From Salaquimonas sp. (lineage in GTDB: Bacteria > Pseudomonadota > Alphaproteobacteria > Rhizobiales > Rhizobiaceae), in contig JANQQM010000041.1 in NCBI GenBank assembly GCA_028289365.1, positions 1 through 59,790 of the forward strand: 59,790 bases of DNA. The letters are read 5' to 3'. Shown one piece after another: positions 8,513 through 17,428 of this stretch. The position numbers and the translations under genes were made by a program. The notes below the pieces were generated by a model. The model made no database searches. It saw only the letters and a program-made list of their open reading frames with translations, and had not been told where the DNA came from. Position 1 is the first letter of the stretch. Each line of letters opens with the position of its first letter.

Positions 8513-9674
8513 GCCATTAGCAACCGGGCACCAGCAAGGCAAGATATCACTCGTTCAATTATATTGCCTCAGATATCCGCTGGCGCATCCAATAAAAACG
8601 GTCATGGGAGAATGGGCATCCCGGCCGGCTATACTGGTACGCGTTGAAGACCAAGATGGAGCATTCGGGTGGGGCGAAATCTGGTGCAATTTTCCACCTC
8701 ACGGCGCTGAATATCGCACCAGGCTAGCGGCCTTGACACTGAAAAAGGCTCTTGAGGTTGTTGATATATGTCGCCCCTTCGAAACATTCAGGAAATTGCG
8801 TAATCGATTGCATATTCTGTCACTTCAGGCCGGAGAAACCGGCCCCGCTGACGCCATTGCAAGCGGGGTCGACATTGCAGTTCATGATTTGATAGCCCGC
8901 AAGAACGGAGTTTCACTAACGCGGCATTTGGGTGGGAACACTCAAGTGATCAAGGTCTATGCCAGCGGGATGGACAGTCGAGACCGCGAACGTCTTGTGG
9001 ACCAGGCGCGTGAGAGTGGGTTCAAAACATTTAAACTGCGAGTTGGATTTGGATTGGAATCTGATTTGGCAGCAATCCGTTCCCTGAACGAATTGATCCA
9101 CGATGACGAATCGATAGCCCTGGACGCAAACCAATCCTGGTCAGTTGAAGCGATCAATTCGATGTCCAACGCCCTGCACCAAGCCAGACCGGCTTGGGTT
9201 GAGGAACCCTTGCCGGTAGACAGCTCAGCTTCGGTGTGGAGCGAAGCGGCCCGTTTGATCGGGTGCCCTGTGTCTGGCGGTGAAAATATGCGCTCGCATT
9301 CAGAATTTGACGAGGCAATCTGCGGAAGTGTTTTCCAGATAATTCAACCAGATATTTGCAAATGGGGTGGCTTGTCTGAGGTTCATTCCATCGCGAGGCG
9401 AACGGCAGATGCTGGAAAACAATACTTGCCGCATTTTCTGGGTAGTGGTTTGGGGCTTGTGGCATCTGCACACATGCTTGCAGCATTGAATCCATCGGGA
9501 ATGCTGGAAACTGATGTAAACGAAAATGGCCTGAGGGAACTTCTGGCGGGAGATGTTCTGAAAATAGATGATGGCCGCGTGCGTATCCCCAGCTCAGCTG
9601 GGCTAGGAATCGCACCGGAACGCGAAACATTTCGCCAATACGAAACAATTTACGAAGAAATTAATCTGACCTAA
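8496..9674 (+). CDS. Enolase-superfamily acid-sugar dehydratase (mandelate racemase subgroup)
   Basis: This 392-residue protein starts at ATG 8496 behind GGGAG, which is preferred over an in-frame ATG 60 bases upstream inside tctA. A capping domain (about 15-140) precedes a (beta/alpha)7-beta barrel. Barrel motifs match the mandelate racemase subgroup: TFKLRVG (K-x-R catalytic pair), LDANQSW (metal Asp), VEEPL (metal Glu), SGGEN (metal Glu), QPDICKWGG (Asp of the His-Asp dyad) and YLPHFLGSG (His). Members dehydrate aldonates or aldarates to 2-keto-3-deoxy acids. The next gene encodes an aldolase able to cleave such products, and TctCBA would import the substrate. The exact sugar acid cannot be read from the sequence. 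Confidence 0.88.
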   Translation: MQVETEPLATGHQQGKISLVQLYCLRYPLAHPIKTVMGEWASRPAILVRVEDQDGAFGWGEIWCNFPPHGAEYRTRLAALTLKKALEVVDICRPFETFRKLRNRLHILSLQAGETGPADAIASGVDIAVHDLIARKNGVSLTRHLGGNTQVIKVYASGMDSRDRERLVDQARESGFKTFKLRVGFGLESDLAAIRSLNELIHDDESIALDANQSWSVEAINSMSNALHQARPAWVEEPLPVDSSASVWSEAARLIGCPVSGGENMRSHSEFDEAICGSVFQIIQPDICKWGGLSEVHSIARRTADAGKQYLPHFLGSGLGLVASAHMLAALNPSGMLETDVNENGLRELLAGDVLKIDDGRVRIPSSAGLGIAPERETFRQYETIYEEINLT

Positions 9675-9714
9675 TCCGCAGCAAATCTAAAGCTAGCAAT
9701 AACGGAGAATTTCA

Positions 9715-10509
9715 GTGGCACCTCGCAACAGCTTCAAGGAAGCGTTGAAATCCTTCTCGCAACAAATCGGGTTGTGGAATTCCATCACCGATCCAATGGC
9801 AGTCGAACTGATGGCGACTTGCGGATATGACTGGATTCTTTTTGATGCCGAACACGCAGCAATGGATACGGTGTCCGTTGTTCCATTACTGCGCGCAGTC
9901 GCACCCTACAGTGTCGAACCAGTAGTTCGACCATCTTCGCTGAATCCACCGGAAATAAAGCGGCTGCTGGATTTTGGGGCACGCAATTTGCTTGTTCCCT
10001 TCATCAGAGACACTGAAGAAGCCCATCAAGCAGTTTCTGCCGTATCTTATGCCCCCCAGGGAATACGAGGTGTTGCCGGAATGACAAGGGCATCCAAATT
10101 TGGAAACACGGCGAACTATCACAAGACCGCGCGGGATGAAATCTGCCTGATATTGCAGATCGAAACTGTTTCTGCCTTCGAACAAATAGAGGAAATTGCG
10201 GCAATCCCCGGCGTTGACGCCTTGTTTGTAGGGCCCGCTGACCTGGCTGCCAGTATGGGCTTTCTAGGAGAGTTTGATCATCCCGACGTCAAGAATGCCT
10301 GCATGGAAGCGATCCGAAGAATCCGTGCGGCAGGATTACCGGCAGGCATTCTGACAATCGATCCGGACTGGATTGCAGAATCGATTGATGTGGGCAGTGT
10401 TTTCACCGCGGTGGACGTCGATATCTCGATCCTCGCACGCGGGGCACAGGCTTCGGCAGCCAAATGGAATAACTCAGCTACAACAAAATCTGAAATCTTA
10501 GGTTACTAG
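9715..10509 (+). CDS. HpcH/HpaI-family class II aldolase
   Basis: This 264-residue protein starts at GTG 9715 behind GGAG. It has the HpaI/2-keto-3-deoxyglucarate aldolase motifs: FDAEHAAMD (catalytic His), VVRPSS (Arg), LLVPFI, LILQIETVSAF (metal Glu) and ALFVGPADLAASMG (metal Asp). The family performs metal-dependent retro-aldol cleavage of 2-keto-3-deoxy acids to pyruvate and an aldehyde such as tartronate semialdehyde. It lies 40 bases after the dehydratase, so it probably takes that enzyme's product. It ends at the weak hairpin 10501-10523. Confidence 0.9.
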   Translation: MAPRNSFKEALKSFSQQIGLWNSITDPMAVELMATCGYDWILFDAEHAAMDTVSVVPLLRAVAPYSVEPVVRPSSLNPPEIKRLLDFGARNLLVPFIRDTEEAHQAVSAVSYAPQGIRGVAGMTRASKFGNTANYHKTARDEICLILQIETVSAFEQIEEIAAIPGVDALFVGPADLAASMGFLGEFDHPDVKNACMEAIRRIRAAGLPAGILTIDPDWIAESIDVGSVFTAVDVDISILARGAQASAAKWNNSATTKSEILGY

Positions 10510-10526
10510 CGAACAAAGTAACCTTT
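10501..10526 (+). terminator. Weak hairpin overlapping the aldolase stop codon
   Basis: GGTTAC (10501-10506) and GTAACC (10518-10523) form a six-base stem, followed by only three T. It may end the tct operon transcript; the support is weak. Confidence 0.25.
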
Positions 10527-10829
10527 GGGCCAGAACCAGTTATTTTGGCGATTGATCAGCAATGTCCGTTATGTGCCAAAACCAGAAACAAGACTATCAA
10601 CCGATATAGTTTGCGGAAGCAAGAGGGAAACTTTCTGCGAAGAGTGCCCCACATCCCAAATGTATCAATAGCTGCCATTTGAGAATATCGACCGCTAGCA
10701 CCCGGTTGACGCAGACCGGATACATGCAAACCGTAGTAGGCGAGCATCACGAAAATTGAGACTTGCAAGGAGGGGAAAATTAAGATTTAATCTGAGATAT
10801 CAAAATAGATATTAATTGGGAGGTTTGCA
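10510..10829. other. Intergenic region upstream of the ABC transporter operon
   Basis: No gene is supported in this 320-base gap. The right end is AT-rich and must hold the promoter of the downstream ABC transporter operon, and GGGAGG for its first gene lies at about 10819. The gap suggests that the two transport operons are separately transcribed. Confidence 0.4.
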
Positions 10830-12425
10830 ATGCTGTACGTGATCAAGCGATCTATGGTGGCCATCTTGGCATCCATTCTGTTTGTATTTTTCTCGGCGAA
10901 TGCCTTTGCGGAGCGCCTTACCGTAGCAGTCAGCAAACCTGGAACCGAGACAAACCGGTTTTGGGCTGGATCAACGATGTGGCACGTCATGGATCCGGCA
11001 CTTGAGGGCCTGGTTCATCATGACGTCGAAACCGGAGAAGTCACCGGAGATGGTTTGGCGACGTCCTGGGAGTCAGATGATGACTTCAAAGTATGGACAT
11101 TCAAATTGCGCGAGGGAGTGCAATTCCATCATGGCTGGGGTGAGATGACAGCGGAAGATATTGTCCACAGCTACAAGCTCCATACTGGCGAAGATGCGAT
11201 CATTCCGACTGTTGATCAATTGCGTGGCGCAAATGCTGAAGCGGTGGACAAGTATACAGTTCGTTTCACATATCCTGAGCCGATCAAGGATTTGCTTTTC
11301 CTGCATGGCGGACGTTCAGTCATGAAGGTTTACTCCAAAAAGCAGTTCGATGCCGAAGGGCTTGACGGCTACGACACCAAATTCGCCGGCACTGGCCCGT
11401 TCGAATTCGTTTCCCGCAGTCCGGGCGAAATCCAATATAAGAGATTTGACGACTACTATGGCCAGCAAGCGGACTTTGATGAACTCCAAATGCGATTTGT
11501 GGATGAAGCAGCTACCAAACTCGCAATGTTGCTTTCGGGTGAGGCTGCGATAGCGGACCTGCCGCGAGAGCTGATGGCAGAAGCAATTGGACAGGGTATG
11601 AAGATGGTGCAGTCTTCGCTCGCCACAATCCAAAACGATGTCGTGTTCAATGGTTTGTATTGTGAGAGTGGCGATGAGGCCTGCGGAGACCATCTGCCAT
11701 GGCATGATCAGCGTATTCGAAAGGCCATCAATCATTCAATTAACCGAGAAGAGATGCGCGAAGTTCTGTTCCCGCAAGGGGGTGCAGACATCCTTCCCCG
11801 CTACGCCATGGCGGAAGGGCATGAAGGCTTTGATCCTACTATAGCTGAGAGGTTTGAAGCGGAATACGGATTTGATCCAGAGAAGGCCCAAAGTCTCATG
11901 GCGGAAGCTGGATATCCAGACGCATTTGAGGATCCAACAATACTGCTAATCAACAAGCCGGAGTCTGGTCTGCCTGAAGTTCCAGTCATGATGGAGCTAA
12001 TCCATGCATATCTCAGCGCAGCGGGATTCCAGGTGGAGTTACGCGAAATGGATCATGCGACTGTCGGATCCATGGGGCGCGGGCGTGAAGCATATTTAAT
12101 TCATCCATCCAAAAACGCCCCGCCGCGACCTACCCAGGTCGCCTTCCGGGCATTCTATTCTAATCCCGGCGGACCGTATCAGGGCTGGGAGAACGATTGG
12201 ACTACCGGAAAGATTAAGGCATTCAACGCTTCCACTGATGCCAGTGAACGCGATGCAATCGCAAAGGAGATTTTCAACTACCTTTTTGAGCAGCATGTCG
12301 ACATACCGATGTTTGCAATCCGAGCACAGCTCGCTGTGAATCCGGAAATCGTGGAAAGTTGGCAATTTCCTGGCGTTACATCCTCTGGCTACGGTCACTG
12401 GAATTATGTGAAAGCAGCAAATTAA
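10830..12425 (+). CDS. ABC transporter substrate-binding protein, peptide/nickel/opine family (SBP_bac_5)
   Basis: This is a 531-residue periplasmic binding protein. The start follows GGGAGG. A signal peptide covers about residues 1-27 (FFSANAFAERL). Family features include GLVHHDVETGEVTGDGLATSW, WTFKLREGVQFHHG and the central FAGTGPFEF (about residues 186-194). Class C binding proteins of this type carry di- and oligopeptides, opines, nickel or glycosides, and the ligand cannot be inferred from sequence alone. It is the first gene of a complete five-gene importer followed by a hydrolase. A stable hairpin lies just behind it, consistent with higher expression than the membrane subunits. Confidence 0.92.
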   Translation: MLYVIKRSMVAILASILFVFFSANAFAERLTVAVSKPGTETNRFWAGSTMWHVMDPALEGLVHHDVETGEVTGDGLATSWESDDDFKVWTFKLREGVQFHHGWGEMTAEDIVHSYKLHTGEDAIIPTVDQLRGANAEAVDKYTVRFTYPEPIKDLLFLHGGRSVMKVYSKKQFDAEGLDGYDTKFAGTGPFEFVSRSPGEIQYKRFDDYYGQQADFDELQMRFVDEAATKLAMLLSGEAAIADLPRELMAEAIGQGMKMVQSSLATIQNDVVFNGLYCESGDEACGDHLPWHDQRIRKAINHSINREEMREVLFPQGGADILPRYAMAEGHEGFDPTIAERFEAEYGFDPEKAQSLMAEAGYPDAFEDPTILLINKPESGLPEVPVMMELIHAYLSAAGFQVELREMDHATVGSMGRGREAYLIHPSKNAPPRPTQVAFRAFYSNPGGPYQGWENDWTTGKIKAFNASTDASERDAIAKEIFNYLFEQHVDIPMFAIRAQLAVNPEIVESWQFPGVTSSGYGHWNYVKAAN

Positions 12426-12440
12426 TTCATATCCCCTCTC

Positions 12441-12470
12441 CTGCCCGGCCGAACACGGCTGGGCAGTTTT
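12441..12470 (+). terminator. Intercistronic hairpin behind the binding-protein gene
   Basis: CTGCCCGGCC (12441-12450) pairs with GGCTGGGCAG (12457-12466), with one G-U pair, around GAACAC, followed by TTTT. Such partial terminators or mRNA-stabilising hairpins commonly lie between binding-protein and permease genes and lower expression of the latter. Confidence 0.6.
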
Positions 12471-12499
12471 GAAAATACGTAACTGCACCGGAACTTCAC

Positions 12500-13420
12500 A
12501 TGCAGCGATATCTGCTACGGCGAGTCCTTCAAAGTATACTGGCCATGCTGGCAATCAGCGTCATAGCATTTGGCTTGTCGCATTTGTCGGGAAGCCCGGT
12601 TGATGCGATGCTGCCGATGGATGCAGGTCCCGAGGAGGCAGCGCGTTTAACAAAGCTCTGGGGCCTCGATAAGCCGGTTTACGAACAATACTTCATATTC
12701 CTGGGAAACGCGCTGCAGGGTAATCTTGGAGATTCAATAAAGTGGCAGGGCCAGACTGCCATGGGGCTGGTCCTTGAACGGCTGCCTGCAACACTGCAGC
12801 TGGGCGGATTCGCAATCCTCGTCAGCACAATTATAGCCATACCCATCGGTGTCCTGGCGGCAGTGTACAAGGACACTCCTTTTGATGCATTCGGCAAGAT
12901 CATTGCGCTCCTTGGTCAGGCAATGCCAAATTTCTGGCTCGGTATTGTCCTAATCTGGATATTCGCTGTCACTTTGCAATGGCTGCCGACGTCAGGGCGG
13001 GGTGGGCTGAGCCACATGATTTTGCCTGCAATCGCGATGGGTTGGTTTCAGGTAGCCGCGTTGATGCGGCTGACCCGGTCGGCGATGCTCGAAGTGCTTG
13101 ATAGTGAATATGTCAAACTTGCCCGGATCAAAGGGGTGCCGGAATGGCGTGTAGTCTGGGTCCATGCGCTTAGAAATGCCGCCATCATCCCTCTTACATA
13201 TTTTGGATTGATCGCCGGATCGATTTTTACCGGATCAGTGGTAATTGAAACAGTGTTCGCCTGGCCCGGTACCGGACTGCTCGCGATCGACGCAATCCGT
13301 GGCCGAGACTTTCCGGTAGTTCAAGCAGTGGTTCTGACCTTCGCCGGAGTTTTTATCCTTGTGAACTTACTGGTCGACACACTCTATGCCTATCTTGATC
13401 CGCGGATCCGTTACAAATGA
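12500..13420 (+). CDS. ABC transporter permease, DppB type
   Basis: This 306-residue protein has six predicted membrane segments and the family N-terminus (LLRRVLQSILAMLAISVIAFGLSHLSG split over residues 5-31). The permease EAA-type loop lies near residues 195-215 (SEYVKLARIKGVPEWRVVW). VVIETVFAWPGTG at about 250-262 is typical of DppB/OppB. It forms the heterodimeric channel with the next gene, which it overlaps by four bases (ATGA). Confidence 0.92.
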   Translation: MQRYLLRRVLQSILAMLAISVIAFGLSHLSGSPVDAMLPMDAGPEEAARLTKLWGLDKPVYEQYFIFLGNALQGNLGDSIKWQGQTAMGLVLERLPATLQLGGFAILVSTIIAIPIGVLAAVYKDTPFDAFGKIIALLGQAMPNFWLGIVLIWIFAVTLQWLPTSGRGGLSHMILPAIAMGWFQVAALMRLTRSAMLEVLDSEYVKLARIKGVPEWRVVWVHALRNAAIIPLTYFGLIAGSIFTGSVVIETVFAWPGTGLLAIDAIRGRDFPVVQAVVLTFAGVFILVNLLVDTLYAYLDPRIRYK

Positions 13421-14310
13421 CCGATATTTCGCCGAGGACATCAGAGCATACTTTTGGTCAGAAAATGTTCGACCTTTCGCGTAGTTTGCGTAGTCTTCCG
13501 ATTGTTCCAATCTTCATTTTGGTCTTCCTTCTAATACTGCCAGCAGTAACTGCCGACTTGATCGCTCCACACGACCCAATTCGTGGACGCATTCCAGACA
13601 GATTGGCCCCGCCGGTTTTCTTCGGGGGCAGTTGGGAATATCCCCTCGGTACCGATCGGCTGGGTCGGGATGTGCTCAGCCGCATCATGCACGGCGCGAA
13701 GGTCTCCCTGTCGGTTTCAATCGTCGGCATAATATTTGGAGGGGTACTGGGCACAGTTCTTGGTCTTGTAGCAGGTTATTTTCGAGGTTGGGCAGATGCA
13801 ATCATCATGCGCCTGGTAGACATCACAATGGCACTGCCGAGTATTCTTCTTGCTCTTGTGCTTGCTGTCTCGGTTGGCCCGAGCTTCCAGACTGTAATCA
13901 TAGTTGTGACGTTTGTACTTTGGGCTCTGTATGCGCGGCAGGTCCGAGGAGAGGTACTAAGCATTCGTGAGCGGGACTTTGTGGCGCGAGCACGCGTTTC
14001 TGGAGCATCACATCTCAGAATAATTTTCCGGCATATCCTGCCCAATGCCGCCAACACCATCATCGTACTTGCCACGCTTCAGGTTGGTTCCGTGATCTTG
14101 CTCGAAGCGGGTCTTAGTTTTCTCGGTGTTGGCATCCCAAAACCGACACCGGCTTGGGGGCTGATGGTAGCCGATGGGCGACAATTGATCGTTAGTGCAT
14201 GGTGGATCGCTTTTTTCCCAGGCCTTGCCATTACGCTGACAGTGCTCGCACTCAATCTCCTTGGTGACTGGATGCGTGACAAGCTTGATCCCAAGATGAA
14301 AGACCTATGA
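13417..14310 (+). CDS. ABC transporter permease, DppC type
   Basis: This 297-residue protein has an N-terminal oppC extension followed by six predicted membrane segments. The family motif YPLGTDRLGRDVLSRIMHGAK is split over about residues 70-90. The EAA-type loop (RERDFVARARVSGASHLRI, about 187-205) precedes SFLGVGIPKPTPAWG (about 235-249). It starts four bases inside the preceding permease gene and ends four bases inside the ATPase gene, so the three are translationally coupled. Confidence 0.93.
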   Translation: MTDISPRTSEHTFGQKMFDLSRSLRSLPIVPIFILVFLLILPAVTADLIAPHDPIRGRIPDRLAPPVFFGGSWEYPLGTDRLGRDVLSRIMHGAKVSLSVSIVGIIFGGVLGTVLGLVAGYFRGWADAIIMRLVDITMALPSILLALVLAVSVGPSFQTVIIVVTFVLWALYARQVRGEVLSIRERDFVARARVSGASHLRIIFRHILPNAANTIIVLATLQVGSVILLEAGLSFLGVGIPKPTPAWGLMVADGRQLIVSAWWIAFFPGLAITLTVLALNLLGDWMRDKLDPKMKDL

Positions 14311-15317
14311 TGGCTCAGGAAGCCCCAATCATTGAAGTGAGAGAGCTGGAGACACGGATTGACACCAAAATGGGTCCGATCAAGGCGGTTGACGGTGTGT
14401 CGTTTTCGGTACGCCCGGGTCAGACATTAGGCATTGTGGGTGAAAGCGGCAGCGGCAAGAGTATCACCGCGCTTAGTCTTTTGCGTCTGGTGCCAAAACC
14501 TGCTGCGAAGATCACCTCAGGGTCGATTATTTTGGATGGCGAAGAAATCCTGACAGCTTCCGAGGCCCGAATGCGTGAAATCCGGGGCGGCAAGATTTCA
14601 ATGATTCTGCAGGACCCGCAAACCTCACTCAATCCGGTTTTCACAATCGGCAGCCAGGTTATCGAGGCGATAGCAACTCACGTAAAGGCGAGCCCGCTTG
14701 AATTACTCGAACGCGCAATAGAAGCATTGAAGCGTGTTCGCGTGGCCGATCCCAAACGCCGTGTTGAGGACTATCCACACCAGATGAGCGGCGGCATGAA
14801 ACAACGGGTAGTAGGCGCCATTGCTCTGGGATCAAACCCCAAGGTTTTGATTGCAGATGAGCCCACTACCGCGCTGGACGTTACCATACAGGCGCAATAT
14901 CTGAAGTTGCTCAAGGATATCCAGACAGAAACTGGTCTCGCAATTATTTTCATAACGCATGATTTTGGCGTGGTGGCACGCATGTGCGACCAGGTGGCCG
15001 TAATGTATGCGGGGCGTGTCGTAGAGCAGGGGCCAGTCCGTCAGATTTTTTCAGATCCCGCACACCCCTATACCAAGGCGCTTTTAAATTCAGTGCCTTC
15101 CGTCGAAGAAGATGTGAAACGCCTCTACTCGATTCGCGGTCAACCACCTGCCTTCTGGGACATGCCAGCAGGATGCCGATTTGAGCCACGTTGCGACAAA
15201 GCCATGCCCAAGTGCAAGACTGAATATCCACCAATATATGAAAGCCCGGACGGCGACCATCATTGCGCTAGTTGCTGGGAACTAGAGAGTACTGAATGGA
15301 CACAGAGCCGGTATTGA
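14307..15317 (+). CDS. ABC transporter ATP-binding protein, DppD type
   Basis: This 336-residue cytoplasmic ATPase has Walker A GESGSGKS (about residues 49-56), the signature MSGGMKQR, Walker B VLIADEPTTALD and the switch His in FITHDFG. The C-terminal oligopeptide-transporter domain is present (SDPAHPYTKALLNSVPS, CRFEPRCDKAMPKC). It pairs with the next ATPase to energise the importer. It overlaps that gene by 22 bases. Confidence 0.94.
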   Translation: MMAQEAPIIEVRELETRIDTKMGPIKAVDGVSFSVRPGQTLGIVGESGSGKSITALSLLRLVPKPAAKITSGSIILDGEEILTASEARMREIRGGKISMILQDPQTSLNPVFTIGSQVIEAIATHVKASPLELLERAIEALKRVRVADPKRRVEDYPHQMSGGMKQRVVGAIALGSNPKVLIADEPTTALDVTIQAQYLKLLKDIQTETGLAIIFITHDFGVVARMCDQVAVMYAGRVVEQGPVRQIFSDPAHPYTKALLNSVPSVEEDVKRLYSIRGQPPAFWDMPAGCRFEPRCDKAMPKCKTEYPPIYESPDGDHHCASCWELESTEWTQSRY

Positions 15318-16324
15318 AACTTCAAAGTGTTACCAAGCATTTTCCGGTGACCAAAGGGCTGATCCGAGAGAAGGTTGTTGGCCATGTTCACGCTGTGGAC
15401 GGAATCGACCTGGAATTGGCAGCCGGACAAACACTGGCTTTAGTCGGTGAATCGGGTTGTGGTAAATCGACCACCGCGAAACTGATACTTAGACAGGAGT
15501 CCCCAACGGCTGGAACAGTTTCCGTCAATGGTAAAGATGTTCACGAGTTGGCAGGCGAAGATCTGCGCCAGTTTCGAGTGGATGTTCAGGCTGTCTTTCA
15601 GGATCCCTGGTCGTCCCTGAATCCGCGTATGCGTGTTTTCGACATTGTGTCCGAGGCTCTGGTGGTGAACTACAACGTCTCCAAAGAGAAAGTTTCAGCC
15701 AAGGTTGCTGACGTCCTTACTTCCGTCGGGCTGCGTCCCGAACAGGCACGGAATTTTCCGCATGAGTTCTCCGGCGGCCAACGTCAGCGGATAGCAATTG
15801 CAAGTGCCTTGATTTCTGACCCCAAACTTCTGGTTCTGGACGAGCCAGTTTCGGCACTGGACGTGTCTATTCGATCGCAAATCATGAATCTCTTTAAAGA
15901 TCTCCAGTCTGAATTCGGCATGTCTTACATCATGGTGGCCCACGATCTGGGAACCACCCGCTATATGGCGCACCAGGTTGCCGTCATGTATCTGGGCCGG
16001 ATTGTTGAGATTGCACCAACCAAAGAGCTTTTCGCAGAGCCGAAGCACCCGTATACGAAGGCGCTATTTTCAGCGGCGCTGCCAAGTCATCCTGATATTG
16101 AACGGGAAGAGATCGTGCTGGAGGGTGAAGTACCGTCACCGATCAATCCGCCTTCAGGTTGTGCATTCCACCCACGTTGTCCCTCAATGTTGGGGGAAGT
16201 TTGCAAGAAAGTAGCGCCCCGCCTGCAAAACGCAGAAGATGGTACACGCAAGGTAGCGTGCCACATTTACCATCCGCCGGATGAAGCCAAAGATAACCAT
16301 GCCATATCTCGCAATAAATCCTGA
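15296..16324 (+). CDS. ABC transporter ATP-binding protein, DppF type
   Basis: This 342-residue ATPase has Walker A GESGCGKST, the signature FSGGQRQRIAIA, Walker B LVLDEPVSALD and switch His in VAHDLG. The DppF/OppF C-terminal extension is present (EPKHPYTKALFSAALPS, CAFHPRCP). It completes the five-component importer. The end of the gene overlaps the start region of the hydrolase, so transport and hydrolysis are probably co-translated. Confidence 0.94.
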   Translation: MDTEPVLKLQSVTKHFPVTKGLIREKVVGHVHAVDGIDLELAAGQTLALVGESGCGKSTTAKLILRQESPTAGTVSVNGKDVHELAGEDLRQFRVDVQAVFQDPWSSLNPRMRVFDIVSEALVVNYNVSKEKVSAKVADVLTSVGLRPEQARNFPHEFSGGQRQRIAIASALISDPKLLVLDEPVSALDVSIRSQIMNLFKDLQSEFGMSYIMVAHDLGTTRYMAHQVAVMYLGRIVEIAPTKELFAEPKHPYTKALFSAALPSHPDIEREEIVLEGEVPSPINPPSGCAFHPRCPSMLGEVCKKVAPRLQNAEDGTRKVACHIYHPPDEAKDNHAISRNKS

Positions 16325-17114
16325 AACGCGAATATATTACGAGGCGAGGCAAGCGCGCGGCGATCACGCTACATTCGTGTTCATCAACTCCACTGGCGCG
16401 TCAACAGCGACCTGGGAGGGAGCCATCACCGAAACCCTCGCGAAAGAAGGTTATGGTACATTAAGCTTCGATTTTCGTGGTCAAGGTAAAACCGAGTTTG
16501 GTCCGAATGCTCAACTGACTCCAGCAGAAATCATTGCTGATATCTGTACAATCATGAAACGCCTGGCGCCGACCAATCCGGTATTTGTCGGCCTCTCCAT
16601 TGGAGGTCTCCATGCCATGCGCGCTTATCTTGAAGGTACGGGTATCAAGGGTATCGTGCTTATAAATACTCTTAGAAAACCAGGTGCGCTGGTCGACTGG
16701 ATCGCTGAGTTGGAAACAAGACTTATCCGATTAGGTGGAACACAGCTATTGCATGATGCGATCCGACCCGTACTGGCAGGACCAGAAAAACTTTCCCGTA
16801 TTCGAAAGACTCATTTGCCGGAGGAAGAATATACACCTATGCCCGCGGATACTCCCCGGCTAAGGCTTGCAAAAGGCGTTTGTATGGCAGATTGGGACAT
16901 ACCTTACGAGGAACTAAGAATTCCGGTGCTTGTCCTCTCAGGGGGCCAGGACCGATTATTTCGATTGCCGAAGGATGTCGAGGAACTGAGCGCACGGATT
17001 CCAAACTGCACATCCCGGCTCTATGAAAATGCAGGCCACGCGATTCCTGCTGATGAGACAGTTGAGTTTTGTCGCGACTTGATCCGATTTACCAAAGAAA
17101 AATTGACTGCGTGA
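16299..17114 (+). CDS. Alpha/beta hydrolase, lactonase/esterase-like
   Basis: This 271-residue protein has the alpha/beta hydrolase fold. The nucleophile elbow is GLSIGG (Ser at about residue 97), the acid is probably the Asp in SGGQDRLFRL and the base is the His in NAGHAIP. An oxyanion region lies at FINSTGAS. The length and order match small esterases and enol-lactonases. The start is uncertain: ATG 16299 is used, but an in-frame ATG at 16281 would add six residues and neither has a good ribosome-binding site. It is the last gene of the ABC importer operon, so it may hydrolyse the imported compound; that is an inference. Confidence 0.85.
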   Translation: MPYLAINPETRIYYEARQARGDHATFVFINSTGASTATWEGAITETLAKEGYGTLSFDFRGQGKTEFGPNAQLTPAEIIADICTIMKRLAPTNPVFVGLSIGGLHAMRAYLEGTGIKGIVLINTLRKPGALVDWIAELETRLIRLGGTQLLHDAIRPVLAGPEKLSRIRKTHLPEEEYTPMPADTPRLRLAKGVCMADWDIPYEELRIPVLVLSGGQDRLFRLPKDVEELSARIPNCTSRLYENAGHAIPADETVEFCRDLIRFTKEKLTA

Positions 17115-17137
17115 TTATGTTCTTGCTGCGGACTGAG

Positions 17138-17213
17138 TGGTGGGTCTGGAGGGACTCGAACCCCCAACCAAGCGGTTATGAGCCGCTGGCTCTAACCATT
17201 GAGCTACAGACCC
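17138..17213 (-). tRNA. tRNA with CAU anticodon, probably tRNA-Ile2
   Basis: The minus strand folds into a complete 76-base cloverleaf. The acceptor is GGGTCTG pairing with CAGACCC, the D arm is AGCTCAATGGTTAGAGC, the anticodon loop CTCATAA gives anticodon CAT, and the T arm is GGGGGTTCGAGTCCCTC. CCA is encoded (17138-17140). The acceptor and arms resemble the minor isoleucine tRNA whose wobble C becomes lysidine, more than elongator or initiator Met tRNA. The identity call is from similarity of the stems, so Met remains possible. Confidence 0.9.
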
Positions 17214-17428
17214 AGAGTTTCGGCTGGCAAACTGGTTCATACCATTGACAGACTACCCGTTTTTACCAGCGCCGCTTCAGATAACGCCTTTACCTGAATC
17301 CGGCAAGTGCCGCACGGCAAATATTGCTTATGCCCAAATCCTTCCCCAATTTGGTGTGAGGAGACGGCTGGTATAAACAAGACAGCCACAATTCCTGATT
17401 CAATTCGTCAATCGAACCGGAGAAAGAC

